Of a DNA stretch of 64,000 nt, positions 20,641-32,239 are shown in pieces. Source of the DNA: Protonemura montana (lineage: Eukaryota; Arthropoda; Insecta; Plecoptera; Nemouridae). The stretch covers positions 25,738,111 through 25,802,110 of the forward strand of contig OX387606.1 of assembly GCA_947568835.1 (NCBI GenBank), written 5' to 3'. The position numbers and the translations under genes were made by a program. Within the stretch, counting starts at the first letter, position 1. The number at the start of each line of letters is the position of its first letter. The notes under the pieces were generated by a model. That model searched no databases, was not told the DNA's origin, and saw nothing but the letters and a program-made list of their open reading frames with translations.

Positions 20641-20933
20641 GAAGTAAGTACTTGACGCTAGAGTCAACTTTAGAGTCAATTTTGACCGAGGAATAAAAAA
20701 ACCTCGTGAGATGCCTCTGGTGGATGCATTTTAATAATGTCCAGAATATTACCAAAGATACAGTAAACTATCATGTATTCAAAGAACGAAAAGTTGGCAC
20801 AAACTGACGAGGACTCTTATAGGTGGCCCACAGTGGCGGTTCGTGGGGCAAAAAAGTGGGAGGCACAAGTTTTGTCACGTAGCCCTTTTAAGCCCCACAG
20901 AAAGTTTCATTTTGGGATTCGTACTAGTTTACT
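20641..20933 (+). repeat. Dispersed repeat fragment, and left flank of composite I copy 2
   Basis: 20660-20830 (TTTTGACCGAGGAATAAAAA onward) matches internal sequence of the TTAA repeat family (21826, 25329, 48285). 20880-20933 matches the left flank at 10715. Confidence 0.7.
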
Positions 20934-20996
20934 TGAGATCAGCTGACTGGATCCTATGCTTTATCCAGGTTATTCGAGATCAGCTGGCTGTATCAG
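20934..20996 (+). repeat. 41-bp minisatellite, 1.5 units
   Basis: A minimal array of the 41-bp unit at the position expected in composite I copy 2. Confidence 0.85.
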
Positions 20997-21278
20997 CTGA
21001 TACTTGATTGAGATGATCTATGAAATGTTGCTATTGGTTCTTGTTGGTGCTAACATGTGCAGAGATGTGTCAGCTTTCAGCTGCGGTATTCGTGAAAATA
21101 TTCCAATGCTGTTTTTTTTTTTGCTTGTAGGCGTTTTTGCTGGTCGCTGGATGCTGGACGCAGGATCCAGGGGAGTCAACAATTGCCGCCACGTGACGCT
21201 GCTTGAAGTCAAGGTACGTGCACTTCTTTTATATAAACTCATTTCATGCCCGACACGAGGCCACTGCTTGCAGCTGGT
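20997..21278 (+). repeat. Composite I block, copy 2 (short, truncated by insertion)
   Basis: Diverged flank (21000-21110) and exon-like part including GCTGGACGCAGGATCCAGG and CGTGACGCTGCTTGAAGTCA. The block is cut by TTAA repeat A together with a deletion. Confidence 0.7.
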
Positions 21279-23077
21279 TTGCGAAGTATTGAAAAGGTCG
21301 AACTATTCTGCCCACTTCTATCTTTCCTCTCATTCCACTGCTAGAATTCAGTCTAGCCAGGGAGCAAATTATATCATGTTGTAAACACTACCAGGCTTAT
21401 CGCACTCGAAGGATTATTATTTATCAAGTAATTCCCTAACCAATGCAACAACAACAAAAAACCTACAAAATCGGGAGTTTCATTATTTTCTTCATATCAT
21501 TGAGTTCGTGATAACATGCAGATTTCAAATCAATTTCAATCGATTTTCTAGCACAAGAAATGTGGAACGCCAAGTGCGTTCACGCGCTGTAAAATAATGA
21601 TTTCTCGGATCCTTGCAAATGAGTCATCGCTATTCGCTAAGCCTTCTTATCGCAGGACTCATGTTTTCATTGCTCTGCGCTTGAAGCGAGGCTTTAAAAT
21701 ACTCAGCAAAATTCTTAGAGGACATAAAAATTAATACATTTAAAATCAATTGATCTTTTGATTTCAATTCTTTGGTGATTACTATCGTAACTGCATCGAC
21801 TGATGATCGTTTTTTGAACGAACTTTAGAGTCAATTTTGACCGAGGAATAAAAAAACCTCGTGAGATGCCTCTGGTGGATGCATTTTAAAAATGTCCAGA
21901 ATCTTACCAAAGATACAGTAAACTATCGTGTATTCAATGAACGAAAAGTTGGCACAAACTGACGAGGACTCTTATAGGTGGCCCACCACTGGTAAGCCAA
22001 GAATTACACTGCATTTCTTTGTAGAATTATTACGCTGAGCACTTTAAATTTCACTTATAATTATTTTCCCACGTGTGCCTCACTTAGATAAGAAATAAAT
22101 TGTGTATCGATGGTTGCAATGTGAAATATCAGATTCCTGATCGGTTCTGGTAATTGGCTAATTTTTCGTCAGACAGAACATGGTTTGAAGATTTTATATC
22201 CTCCAATGACGTTTGCGTACCGTGTTGCAATCTGTGAAGAAATAATGTACAGCTACAATAATATGTACCGCCAATAAGTCAATCGCGACTATTGGAGAAC
22301 CCGAATGAAATATATGTCTAATTACTCCCGCTCCTTCGCAAAATAATAATGTGGAATTGAAGTCTGGCAGGCATATCATACTTGTTACACACTCTGAAAT
22401 CTCGCGCTATGTTTACAAATCTCAGCTCATTCATTAGGGAATTAAAAAAATCCACCCGAGGATTACAGCGATAAGACCAATTGCAGACTTTCCTGCCTCA
22501 TGAAAGACTGCAAGGTCGCGCTCGAAGTAGCTGGTACAACTAGCTAGCAGGCACTAACATCAGCCTGAATGTATGCAATATGCATTTTTTACGTCTTCGA
22601 CTTGTCCGAAAAGTTGCGCCTCGCAAGCGTTTACCTGGCTCAAACCAGTACCTACATCGTTCGTCCGATCGTGATAAAGCACACAAATTTGAAATCTGCA
22701 TACTTCAGGCTTCATGACATCCTTATTATTAGTTTAATAGATCATTTTTTGTGCAACTGACGATCGGTTTAAAACCAGAAACTTTTTTAGATTCAATGAA
22801 GAGTTTTTGAAAATTGATTACTCAATCAATTTTAAAGCTGCGACTTCCAAAATTGTTTGTGTGAGATGATTATGTGGAGGCATTTTGGGTAAAAATCGCG
22901 GACTCTTTAACTCGTGTTTTTGCAGCGCTGATTTGCGCCAAGGATTTGATTTTAAATTTTCCCGGAAAACTCACCAATTTTCAGGGAATTATTTTTCCTT
23001 GTCGTTAACATAATACAAACACAATATATCCATTTGAGACCCATTTTTAACGATTTTACCCGCGGGAATGATGGGCC
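21279..23077 (+). mobile_element. TTAA-flanked repeat, copy A (5' end deleted)
   Basis: Matches 24779-26584 and the halves at 47719-49024 and 53294-53711. The right end GCGGGAATGATGGGCC is followed by TTAA and then the sequence TTAACCTCGATGATTTCCC that lies uninterrupted at 61797, an empty site. The left ~140 bp and adjoining target are deleted. No transposase frame; short frames only. Confidence 0.75.
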
Positions 23078-23114
23078 TTAACCTCGATGATTTCCCTAGA
23101 ACCAGTGTATACAA

Positions 23115-24100
23115 CTCGCCAAACCGTTCCGTGGTCACCCATCCAATACCTAACCTAGCCATCGTTGCTTAACTTTCATCCCTCCAACCTATCTCCCGAA
23201 CAGAACTTGTCATGTGTATGATGGTCACCCATCCAATACCTGACCTAGCACAGTGTTGCTTATCTTGCGTCCCTCCAACCTCTCTCCCGAACAGAACTTG
23301 TCATGTGTAGGATGGCCACCCATCCAATACATGACCCAGCGCAGTGATGCTTAACTTAAATCTTTCAACCTCTCTCCCGAACAGAACTGATCATGTGTAT
23401 GATGGTCACCCATCCAATACCTGACCCAGCGCAGTGTTGCTTAACTTTCATCCCTCCAACCTCTCTCCCGAACCGAACTGGTCATGTGTATGATGGTCAC
23501 CCATCCAATACCTAACCCAGCGAAGTGTAGCTTTACTATCATCCCTCCAACCTCTCTCCCGAACAGAACTGGTCATGTGTATGGTGGTTACCCATCCAAT
23601 ACCTGACCCAGCGCAGTTTTACTTAACTTTCATCCCTCCAACCTCTCTCTCGTACAGAACTGGCCATGTGTAAGATGGGCATCCATCCAACACCTGGCCC
23701 AGCGCAGTGTTGCTTAACTTTCATCCCTCCAACCTCTCCCCCGAACAGAACTGGTCATATTGTGTTTGATGGTCACCCATCCAATACCTGACCTAGCGTA
23801 GTGTTGCTCAACTTTCGTCCTTCCAACCTCTCTTCGGAACAGAACTGGTCATGTGTATGATGGTCACCCATCCAACACCTGGCCCAGCGCAGTGTTGCTT
23901 ATCCTTTATCCCTCCAACCTCTCTCCCGAACAGAATTGGTCATATTGTGTTTGATGGTCACCCATCCAATACCTGACCTAGCGTAGTGTTGCTTAACTTT
24001 CATCCCTCCAACCTCTCTCCCAAACAGAACTGGTCATGTGTATGATGGTCACTTATCCAATACCTGACCCAGCGCAGTGTTGCTTAACTTCAGTGATCAG
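23115..24100 (-). repeat. 5S-like 91-bp array, about 11 units
   Basis: The rightmost unit reads CTGATCACTGAAGTTAAGCA on the minus strand, extending the 5S match upstream of the unit used inside the arrays. Confidence 0.9.
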
Positions 24101-24118
24101 TATTAGTGTAAAAAAAAC

Positions 24119-24263
24119 AATTTGAAATGGGTTTTGAATGCTAAGTAAAGGGCAACTAAATTTCCCAACGTTTCGTAACTTTACTAGTTACTTCTTCAAG
24201 GGTTTGAGCAGTCCTGATAATTTAGTAGCCCTTTACTTAGCATTCAAAACCCGTTTCAAAAAG
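24119..24263. repeat. 45-bp inverted repeat enclosing a ribozyme-like core
   Basis: 24119-24163 and 24219-24263 are near-perfect inverted copies (GGGTTTTGAATGCTAAGTAA on the left). The 55-bp interior holds the hammerhead-like motif. The fold would extend the motif's stem I. Confidence 0.85.
24163..24205 (-). ncRNA. Hammerhead-ribozyme-like motif
   Basis: On the minus strand: CCC, TTGAAGA core, stem II GTAAC/GTTAC with loop TAGTAAA, GAAAC, GTT, GGG. CCC/GGG and the outer 45-bp arms give stem I, with an unpaired loop on the 5' side, as in type I hammerheads with loop-loop contact. The core has U at position 3 instead of C, which would weaken the C3-G8 pair. Known hosts of such motifs are Penelope-like elements and retrozymes. 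Confidence 0.5.
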
Positions 24264-24629
24264 TTTTCTTAAAACTAGTGCTAAGGATAAATTTAGTAGA
24301 CATGAGTCTAAAAACCATCATGAAGTATGAGTGTAGTTTACGTGATATTTTAAAATTCTTTCTTGACCAGTCATTGATTATTGTTGATCCACAAATAACA
24401 GAGTTTGATTTGGTTTGATCGCGGCTCAGTTCTTACAGATTCACTATACGATAATATTCTAGCATAACATGTTTCCAGGGTTCAAACCAGCGCTTACTCA
24501 CAACACGCATTGCGTTGTTTGCATTGTTATTGTTTGAATTAATCTGAAACCCTTTTAAATCACTGCATGCCTTGACTTGCAAAGCTCTTTACTAGCGTCA
24601 AGTACTCACTTCTGCCATAGAACAAATAC
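24264..24629. other. Unassigned sequence
   Basis: AT-rich. 24590-24629 is the left half of the target of TTAA repeat B, matching the inverted complement of 20625-20660. No gene seen. Confidence 0.5.
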
Positions 24630-24633
24630 TTAA

Positions 24634-26584
24634 CGCGTATCATGCCAATCCCCACTCCGCTGTTGCCATATGTAGGACGAGGATCTACTTCAGGCTGTTG
24701 CCATATTAATATTAGTCGAGTTTCAGCTCCCAAAGCGACAGGACGTTCATTTCCCAAGCTCCTGGTTTTATCCAGTCGCGACGTATTGAAAAGGTCGAAT
24801 TATTCTACCCACTTGTATCTTGCCTCTCATTCCACTGCTAGAATTTAGTCTAGCCAGGGAGCAAATTATATCATGTTGTAAACACTACCAGGCTTATCGC
24901 ACTCGAAGGATTATGATTTATCAAGTAATTCCCCAACCAATGCAACAACAACAAAAAACCTACTAAATCGGGAGTTTCGTTATTTTCTTGATATCATTGA
25001 GTTCGTGATAACATGCAGATTTCAAATCAATTTCAATCGATTTTCTAGCACAAGAAATGTGGAACGCCAAGTGCGTTCGCGCGCTGTAAAATAATGATTT
25101 CTCGTATCCTTGCAAATGAGTCATCGCCATTCGCTAAGCCTTCATATCGCAGGACTGATGTTTTCATTGCTCTGCGCTTGAAGCGAGGCTTTAAAATACT
25201 CAGCAAAATCCTAAGAGGAGATAAAAATTAATACATTTAAAATCAATTGATTTTTTTATTTCAATTCTTTGGTGATTACTATCGTAACTGCATCGACTCG
25301 CAACTGATGATCCTTTTTTGAACGAACTTTAGAGTCAATTTTGACCGAGCAATAAAAAAACCTCGTGAGATGCCTCTGGTGGATGCATTTTAAAAATGTC
25401 CAGAATCTTACCAAAGATACAGTAAACTATCATGTATTCAATAAACGAAAAGTTGGCACAAACTGACGAGGACTGTTATAGGTGGCCCACCACTGGTAAG
25501 CCAAGAATTACACTGCATTTCTTTGTAGAATTATTACGCTGAGCACTTTAAATTTCACTTATAATTATTTTCCCACGTGTGCCTCACTTAGATAAGAAAT
25601 AAATTGTGTATCGATGGTTGCAATGTGAAATATCAGATTCCTGATCGGTTCTGGTAATTGGCTAATTTTTCGTCAGACAGAACATGGTTTGAAGATTTTA
25701 TATCCTCGAAGACCGTTTGCGTACCGTGTTGCAATCTGTGAAGAAATAATGTACAGCTACAATAATATGTACCGCCAATAAGTCAATCGCGACTATTGGA
25801 GAACCCGAATGAAATACATGTCTAATTGCTCGGCCCGCTCCTTCGCGAAATAATAATGAGGAATTGAAGTCTGGTAGGCATATCATACTTGTTACACATT
25901 CTGAAATCGCGTGCTATGTTTATAAATCTCAGCTCATTCATAGGGAATTTAAAAAATTCCAGTCGAGGATTACAGCGATAAGACCACTAGCAGACTCTCT
26001 TGCCTCATGAAAGCGTGCAAGGTCGCGCTCGAAGTAGCTGGCATCGGATGCTAGCGGGCACTAGCATCAGCCTGTATGTATGCAATATGCAATGTTTCCA
26101 GGTTCGAAGAGCCCAAAAAGTAGTGCCTCGCAAGCACTTACCTTGTACAACACAGAACCTACATCGTTTGACCGATCGCGATGAAACACACATATTTGAA
26201 ATCTGCATACTTAAGGCTTTAAGACATTCTTTTCATTAGTTCAATGGATCACTTTTTGTGCAACTGATGATCTGTTTAAAACCAGGAACTTTTTGAGATT
26301 AATAAAAGAGTTTTTGAAAATTGATATCTCAATCAATTTTTTAGCTGTGACTACCAAAATTCTTTGTCTAAGAAAAGCAAGTTCAGGCACTACGGAAAAA
26401 AATCGCGGACTCTTTAACTCATATTTTTGCGGTGCTGCCTTGTACAAAGGATTTGATTTTTAATTTGCCCGGAAAACTCACCAATTTTCCGGCACTTAAT
26501 TTTCCTTGTCATTAACATAATACAAACACTATATACCCGTTTGAGACCCATTTTTAACGATTTTACCCGCGGGAATGATGGGCC
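24634..26584 (+). mobile_element. TTAA-flanked repeat, copy B (full length, 1951 bp)
   Basis: TTAA at 24630-24633 and 26585-26588. Left end CGCGTATCATGCCAATCCCC, right end GCGGGAATGATGGGCC; ATCATGCC and (inverted) ATCATTCC give short imperfect terminal repeats. Its target, rejoined across one TTAA, matches the uninterrupted paralogue near 20605-20660 (inverted). Non-autonomous: no frame above 80 codons. TTAA fits piggyBac or Kolobok mobilisation. Confidence 0.8.
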
Positions 26585-27060
26585 TTAAGTTAGGTAGAAA
26601 GGTATCTGGTAAAATGTATCTGGTATAAAGGTATCTGGTATAAAGGTATCTGGTATAAAGGTATCTGGTATAAAGGTTTCTGGTATAAAGATATCTGGTA
26701 TAAAGATATCTGGTTGCGCAGTCGGTCAAATGCCTTGTCGGTCAGTTGCGCCGGGTGGGTAGTGAACGTCAAGGAGGGAACGTGGGTTGATAGGAGGCTG
26801 GTCTTAGTAGACTTGCCATCCTACATTGAAATGGCGAAATTTTAGGTAAAACAGAACCGGCTTAGTAATTAATTGTGAAGAAATATCGTTTCAGAAAATT
26901 GGATTTTCGAACAATCATAAAATACTCCCAATACTTATGTGAAATGTGATTTAGCCTTAGAGAAAAGAATATGGGTTAGGAAGAGCCGTACAGTCTGTGT
27001 TAAAGTTTCTGCCAACTTTTTGGACCTTCTTTGGAACCACACCTTCTTTGGAACTGATAT
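26585..27060 (-). repeat. Dispersed repeat with 15-bp VNTR, copy 2
   Basis: Inverted copy of 20291-20640. 26598-26713 carries about seven GTATCTGGTATAAAG units. Confidence 0.85.
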
Positions 27061-29103
27061 TAAACATCAGGATCTTACTTAGGAGGGTTCTTTACTTGTA
27101 TGCTATAAAAGTGGAATTTAATCTTTGACTGCGGTATTTTCTTTCTGCAACTAATTGTTTTAAAAAAATCTTAATCTGAAACATTTTGGTAGGTTTCTGG
27201 ATAACGTTTTATTTTTGAGTTTTATGCTATAAAATTGCGACTTATGAAATATTTTATCAACAGAAATAATCCGATCCCTTCAGTTGCTGTCACAAATTAT
27301 TGCGAATTAGTTTTTCTGAACGATGCCCCCACACCGATTAAGGTTTACAAGTGCTGGACATTGACATGAACGCACGAAAGACTCACATGGACTCACGTGT
27401 GTCGAACGTTTTTAAGTTTTTGGTTTGCCCGATCGGCTTTCGGAAGGGAAGAAGTGTCTTTGCCCGAGGCGTTGGCTCGCGTAGTTTCCTTGATGTCCAT
27501 CCACACTCTTTCCTAATTTTCACTAAAATTAAGTGACGGAAAGCGAATTGTCGATGTGAAAGACAGGGACCGTCCGAGTGTAGCCGGGACTCGGGGGTGT
27601 CAGGCGGAGAAGGGAAGATGAGGTAGCAGCAAGACACAATGTTCGTGAAGACTTCATTTACTTATTACTCTTCTTTGATACAATAATGCTGGCTGGATTT
27701 TCTTGTAAGCACTATCTATATATTTTATCTCGTTGTTGTAGTGCTTCATGAATAGTGAACAAATACGTGTGCCTTATCTTCGTAATACACAGACAACATT
27801 TAAATCTTGAGAAGAGTAGTAGTACACAAGAAGTTGGGCTGCAATTGTTCACCCTTGCAATCAAATTAGGCAGTCGGTATAGGTACCATGTTGTAGGAAG
27901 AGTTAGCTATTTGTTGCGTCAAATCAACTAAATTGATAGAAATCGCAAAATTGTGCCTGGAAATAGACAATGTAATACCTACTTCACAAAATCAGCAAAA
28001 AAAGGGTAGGTGAACTAATAGGGAATAAAAACAATTTTAAGTTGGCATTCTCGCGTATTATAGATAAAATGGCGTTGATGAAAAATAGTAAATTTTCCGC
28101 CACTTCGTTGCACTGAAGTTGCATTACTACCGACAGGTTAATTAAGAAAATAGCAAGCGATTCGTTATTGTAGAAGCGTTTAGAAAAACAATGTGTCCAT
28201 GCGCGTCAACTTTTTACGGAGATGTAGTGCCTAGAAGGTACAAATCATGCCGATTGACGCCCGAACATAACTGAGCTACCGTTGTAAGCAAAGAAGTCAT
28301 CTGAGCCACGATACCGACGATACCTTCTAGTTTGTGAAATATAGCGGTGGCTTATGTTCCCACCTAAATGTAAACATTTATATGTATTTGGAAATGCAAG
28401 CTAAAATTAATGTCAACTCTGGTAAACTTACTTACATCCACGTGACCGGCTGCTTCATGAAAACTTTGTCCCACGTGACACTGAACTGCCATCACTAAAA
28501 CGCATATTTTTCTCGCAAGGAAATTACAACATCGATTATAGTCACTGGGTTTACATAAAATAATACCAATTTAACACTGAAAGCAAACGTTGAGCGTTTG
28601 CAGGGAAGAGCGAAAAAACGCGCGCTTAAATGATTGTCGCGACCACCTCGCACTATTCGCCCCAGCGACTGGCGTCCTGTTGCACCGCAATAGCTGAATT
28701 AAAGGCAACCTGCTAATAGCTACTATACCATCCCATTCCCATGCCATCTGGGACCTCACATTCGGCAATGCCGAAGATCGAACCCAGATCTCAATTACTA
28801 TTCTTGAGTTTTCTTCATACAGTACTACGCAGAAAGACGAGACTTGACATGCTAATTCTTATCGAATAGCATGGACAAAAACCTTCCATCCCTACGTCTG
28901 CATAGCTGTACCTAGTGAAAAATTAATATAATATCAAATGTATATATAATATATGTATATATAATAACAAATACAAATGAACAGAGCTGAAAACACAGAG
29001 GTCTCTGGATAGCCGATTGCATATGATCGACAGGGGAAAATCGCATTTTCGAGAGTATACTCAGCTTTGCTGGATTTCAGTGTGTTGCGTTCGCAAACAA
29101 GCA
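27061..29103. other. Unassigned sequence
   Basis: No frame over 84 codons with a recognisable domain. 28735-28795 has a B-box-like sequence on the minus strand without a cloverleaf. I see no repeats of the families found elsewhere. Confidence 0.4.
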
Positions 29104-29339
29104 GCTGCAACCAGGGACCCGAACCGAAATGATTAAAGGTTCTGGTTCCGGTTCCGGTTCCTAATTTTCTCAAATAAGGGTTCTGATTCCGGCTTTAAGT
29201 TTAAAAAGGTTCTGGTTCCACTTGATAAATAAAGCGTTATTTTTTTAAATTTTGCTGTTGTACAGGTTCAAGTTTTAGTGGTTTTTAGTGACACTTAGTT
29301 TTGTTTTTCCATCTGCCAGGGACAGGTCTTTTTCCTCAC

Positions 29340-30191
29340 ATTGGGTTTCATATTCATATTCATATTCTTTATTCCGTAACACTATACAATATAGTATGGA
29401 ACATGTCAAAAAAGTATAAAATAGTAAGGTATAAAATATATGTAAATCAAATATCAATTATAAATTTAGAGCTCAAGAAATTCTCTAATGGTATAAAATG
29501 GGTGATTAAGTAAAAATGACATAACAATACTTTTAAAGTTATTTGAAGTTGACCCCCTTGGCGTACATTCAGATAGTTTATTAAAAATTAAAGAACACAT
29601 GTATTTAGGGTTTTTTTCGGAAAAACTAAGGTTCGTAGTAGGTAAAAATATTTTATTTTCTGATCGTGTAAAGTAGTTGTGTCTTTGTGAGACTAGAGGG
29701 AAAAGAACTCGATTGTTATTTACAAAGAGAGCTGCTTCTAAAATGTATATATTGATTACAGTTAAAATCTTCAGTTTTATAAAAAGATCTCGACATGGGT
29801 GGCGTCGGGGAACTCCAGCCAATTTCCGTACGGCCCTTTTCTGAAGAATGAGAACTCTTCTCGTTAGCGGATCACAACCCCAAAATAAAATGCCATAGCT
29901 TAGTCTGGAATAGATTTGCGAATAATACACCAGCAGAGCTGCGTGAGAGCCAGCGACCCTTTTTACAATGGTTATCATAAATATTGCAGTCCCTAGCGCT
30001 GAGCTAATAATTTTGATATGGGGTTCCCAACTAAGAGTTTCAGATAGCGTTAGTCCAAGAAATTTAGTGCTAACTTCTCTCTTCACCGTTCTGTTACCCA
30101 ATTTGACCAAAGCACTCGAGTCTGGTGGCTTCCAGAAAGGGTGGAATTGAATGTGGGTTTCAAAGCACACGAAGCCAGTTGCATAAAACAT
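29340..30191 (-). mobile_element. Non-LTR retrotransposon fragment with (ATATGA)n tail
   Basis: Minus-strand 3' end with GAATAT/ATGAAT repeats at 29347-29370 as tail. The 5' part is truncated. Confidence 0.8.
29466..30191 (-). pseudogene. LINE reverse transcriptase C-terminal region
   Basis: A 241-codon open frame with FLGLTLSETLSWEPHIK, then YYSQIYSRLSYGILFWG, LQKRAVRKLAG, CRDLFIKLKILTV and a C-terminus of the FYTIREFLEL type. This is the post-RT region of Jockey/I-like elements. The catalytic FADD part is upstream and absent. The frame is open, so the copy may be young or merely short. Confidence 0.8.
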
Positions 30192-30419
30192 AGGGGTGTA
30201 ACGAAGTCGTAATAATTTGTTTGATTCAATTTCTCTGCACCAGTAGAGTTACAGTGTACTACTATGTACGGAGTAAAAAAGGCAGGCTAGTCCATCTCTA
30301 TAAGACAAAGCATGCACGACAAGGGGTTAGTTTGTTTGAGGCTTTCAAGTAAAAAATGTAAAGAAATGGATTTACGGTTAGACTCTGATGGGGACAGGCA
30401 AAGGGTTATTTAACACTAG

Positions 30420-30650
30420 ACATAAAATTAACTATAAACTGGATAAACCAGCTTTTCAAAATTATAAAAGGGGGCCCACCTATGCGGGTTGTGAGCTTTA
30501 GAGGGCATTGCCGGCGGATCTTCAAATCAAAAAGGACAAGAAATTCAAAATTGTGCTCAAGAATTTTCTACTTGAAAAATGTTTTTCTACTGTAAAAGAT
30601 TTTTTATTGTTTAAGGTAGAGACAATGAAAAATTGTAGTGTAAATGTAAA
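30420..30650 (+). pseudogene. LINE 3'-end fragment, plus strand
   Basis: From about 30468 the translation reads KGPTYAG, a stop, then ALPADLQIKKDKKFK and FLLEKCFSTVKDFLLF. It parallels the C-termini of the LINEs at 8.5, 45.5 and 52.1 kb (KGPIYAG, CFYSLEE). In opposite orientation to its neighbour at 29.5 kb, so an independent insertion. Confidence 0.6.
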
Positions 30651-31051
30651 TAGTATAGTACCTAAAAATGTTGCTATAGATACATAAGACATATATGTTG
30701 TTTAAAATGCCTTGTGTTTTCCCCAAACAAAATCGTGGATACAAGATGAGTCAATGGATGTTTTCGGAACAAACCAGTGAAACATTTTTTTTTCGAGTGG
30801 AAAAATTAAAAACAAAAAAGTTGTAAACATAATAAGCAAATAATTTTAATCTGAATTTCTTAAATCTCAATATAACTTCGGAACCTGTATGGAACCTTTA
30901 AGGAACCGAAAAGAACCCATGATTTAATAAGGGTTCCGGTTCTTGGAAATTAATAATAACGGTTCTGGTTCCGGTTTCGGTTCCAAGAAAATACGGGTTT
31001 TTTCGGGTTCCGGTTCCAGTTTCGGTTCCGGTTCGGGTCCCTGGTTACAAC

Positions 31052-31799
31052 CATGGGTGGCGTTGGTCTCCCTTTCTCACAAACACAAACACGCTCCGGA
31101 AACAGCTCCTGTCTTCATGATTTATTTAAATAACATGATTACAGCAAACTGTTTACACCGCACCACGTGGTAGGCGCCGTGTTTCTTCAGATTATAGCAT
31201 TTCAATCGCGTCGTGACGAGGAGGGGAGACCAAATGAGTCTTAGCGAGCCGTGTATGCCTGTCTCCAGAGCTCTCGTTTTCAACTCCTTCACCCAAGCGC
31301 GAAATTTTCAAGATACGCGGATGTCTCGAAATTGACTGACAAACCAGATTAAAATATAGTCATTCACTCACAAAAAAACTATTTCCCTAGCTTTTCTCCA
31401 TCAGCTAACAGATCTGAGACTCTTTTTCCTATTCAATAATGTTTTATGCCAAGCCCAAATAACCCATGCGACGGAAATTCTATCACTAGGCAGGCTGCTT
31501 CAAACATTTTGCAATTTGCTATGCAGTTACATAAAACAAGTGGTTATCATACAATATACCAACTTCTTTATGAGAGCGAAATAATACATTTTGATCAATG
31601 GCTTATATGGGCCTCTACGGGCCATTTTCAAAGGGATCGTTAAGTAACTAACGGTTATTTAAAATAAATAAACCATCTAATTGGTTGTAGCCAAGCAAAT
31701 AACAAGTTAACCAATAGCTACATTTTTAACGAGGCATTGAATAAGCGGTCCTGAGAAGGATAGATGCAGCCAAACGGGGTCCATATCCAACCCATATGC
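31052..31799. other. Unassigned sequence
   Basis: A frame of 65 codons at 31446-31643 shows no domain. No repeat recognised. Confidence 0.4.
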
Positions 31800-32239
31800 T
31801 TAAAGGGGCATTTACCCTTCAAAATTATTTTTTACCATAGATTCGTAACTGTAGTATGAGATGAAATTGACATATTAAAAATAATTTTCTGAAAAAATGG
31901 ATCTGCAATTCATTATCTAAGATTTGTGGCTTTTCGCGCGGCGCGATCTGCGAGCTGAGTACGATTCTCTTGTAGAGTCCTGTCTTTCCCTGCGGTCGCT
32001 CTGTTGGCCGGCAGCGTGTGCGCACACTTCCCCTCCAACCAGTCCGACTCGCATGCATTGCTAATGGTAGCGAGTTTAGCTGCGTTTTTTATAACGCGAT
32101 ATAGGTTATTTAAAATCTATTTTACACTAGAAAAACCGTTAATGTAACTTTTTAAAAGATTCAAAGAGACAGAATATTTAGATCAAATGTCAAACATTTG
32201 AGAGTTTTACACTTTCGTGTATAATTTTAATAATTTAAC

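Larger units (their letters stand above)
29112..31043. mobile_element. hAT-like element with GGTTCC-rich subtermini
   Basis: Terminal inverted repeats CAGGGACCCGAACCG and CGGTTCGGGTCCCTG. Flanking octamers GCTGCAAC (29104-29111) and GTTACAAC (31044-31051) agree at six of eight positions, a decayed hAT TSD. Subterminal GGTTCC/GGTTCTGG hexamers cluster at 29138-29215 and 30940-31040. The middle holds two LINE fragments. No transposase seen. Confidence 0.75.

Noticed and set aside
20285-20641. 118-codon frame with Pro-Asp-Thr-Phe-Ile repeats
   Set aside because: It is explained by the 15-bp VNTR, and the paralogous copy at 26.6 kb is open in other frames. No start, splice or domain support.
28735-28795. 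B-box-like GGTTCGATC on the minus strand as a tRNA or SINE
   Set aside because: No T stem, D arm or A box at the right spacing.
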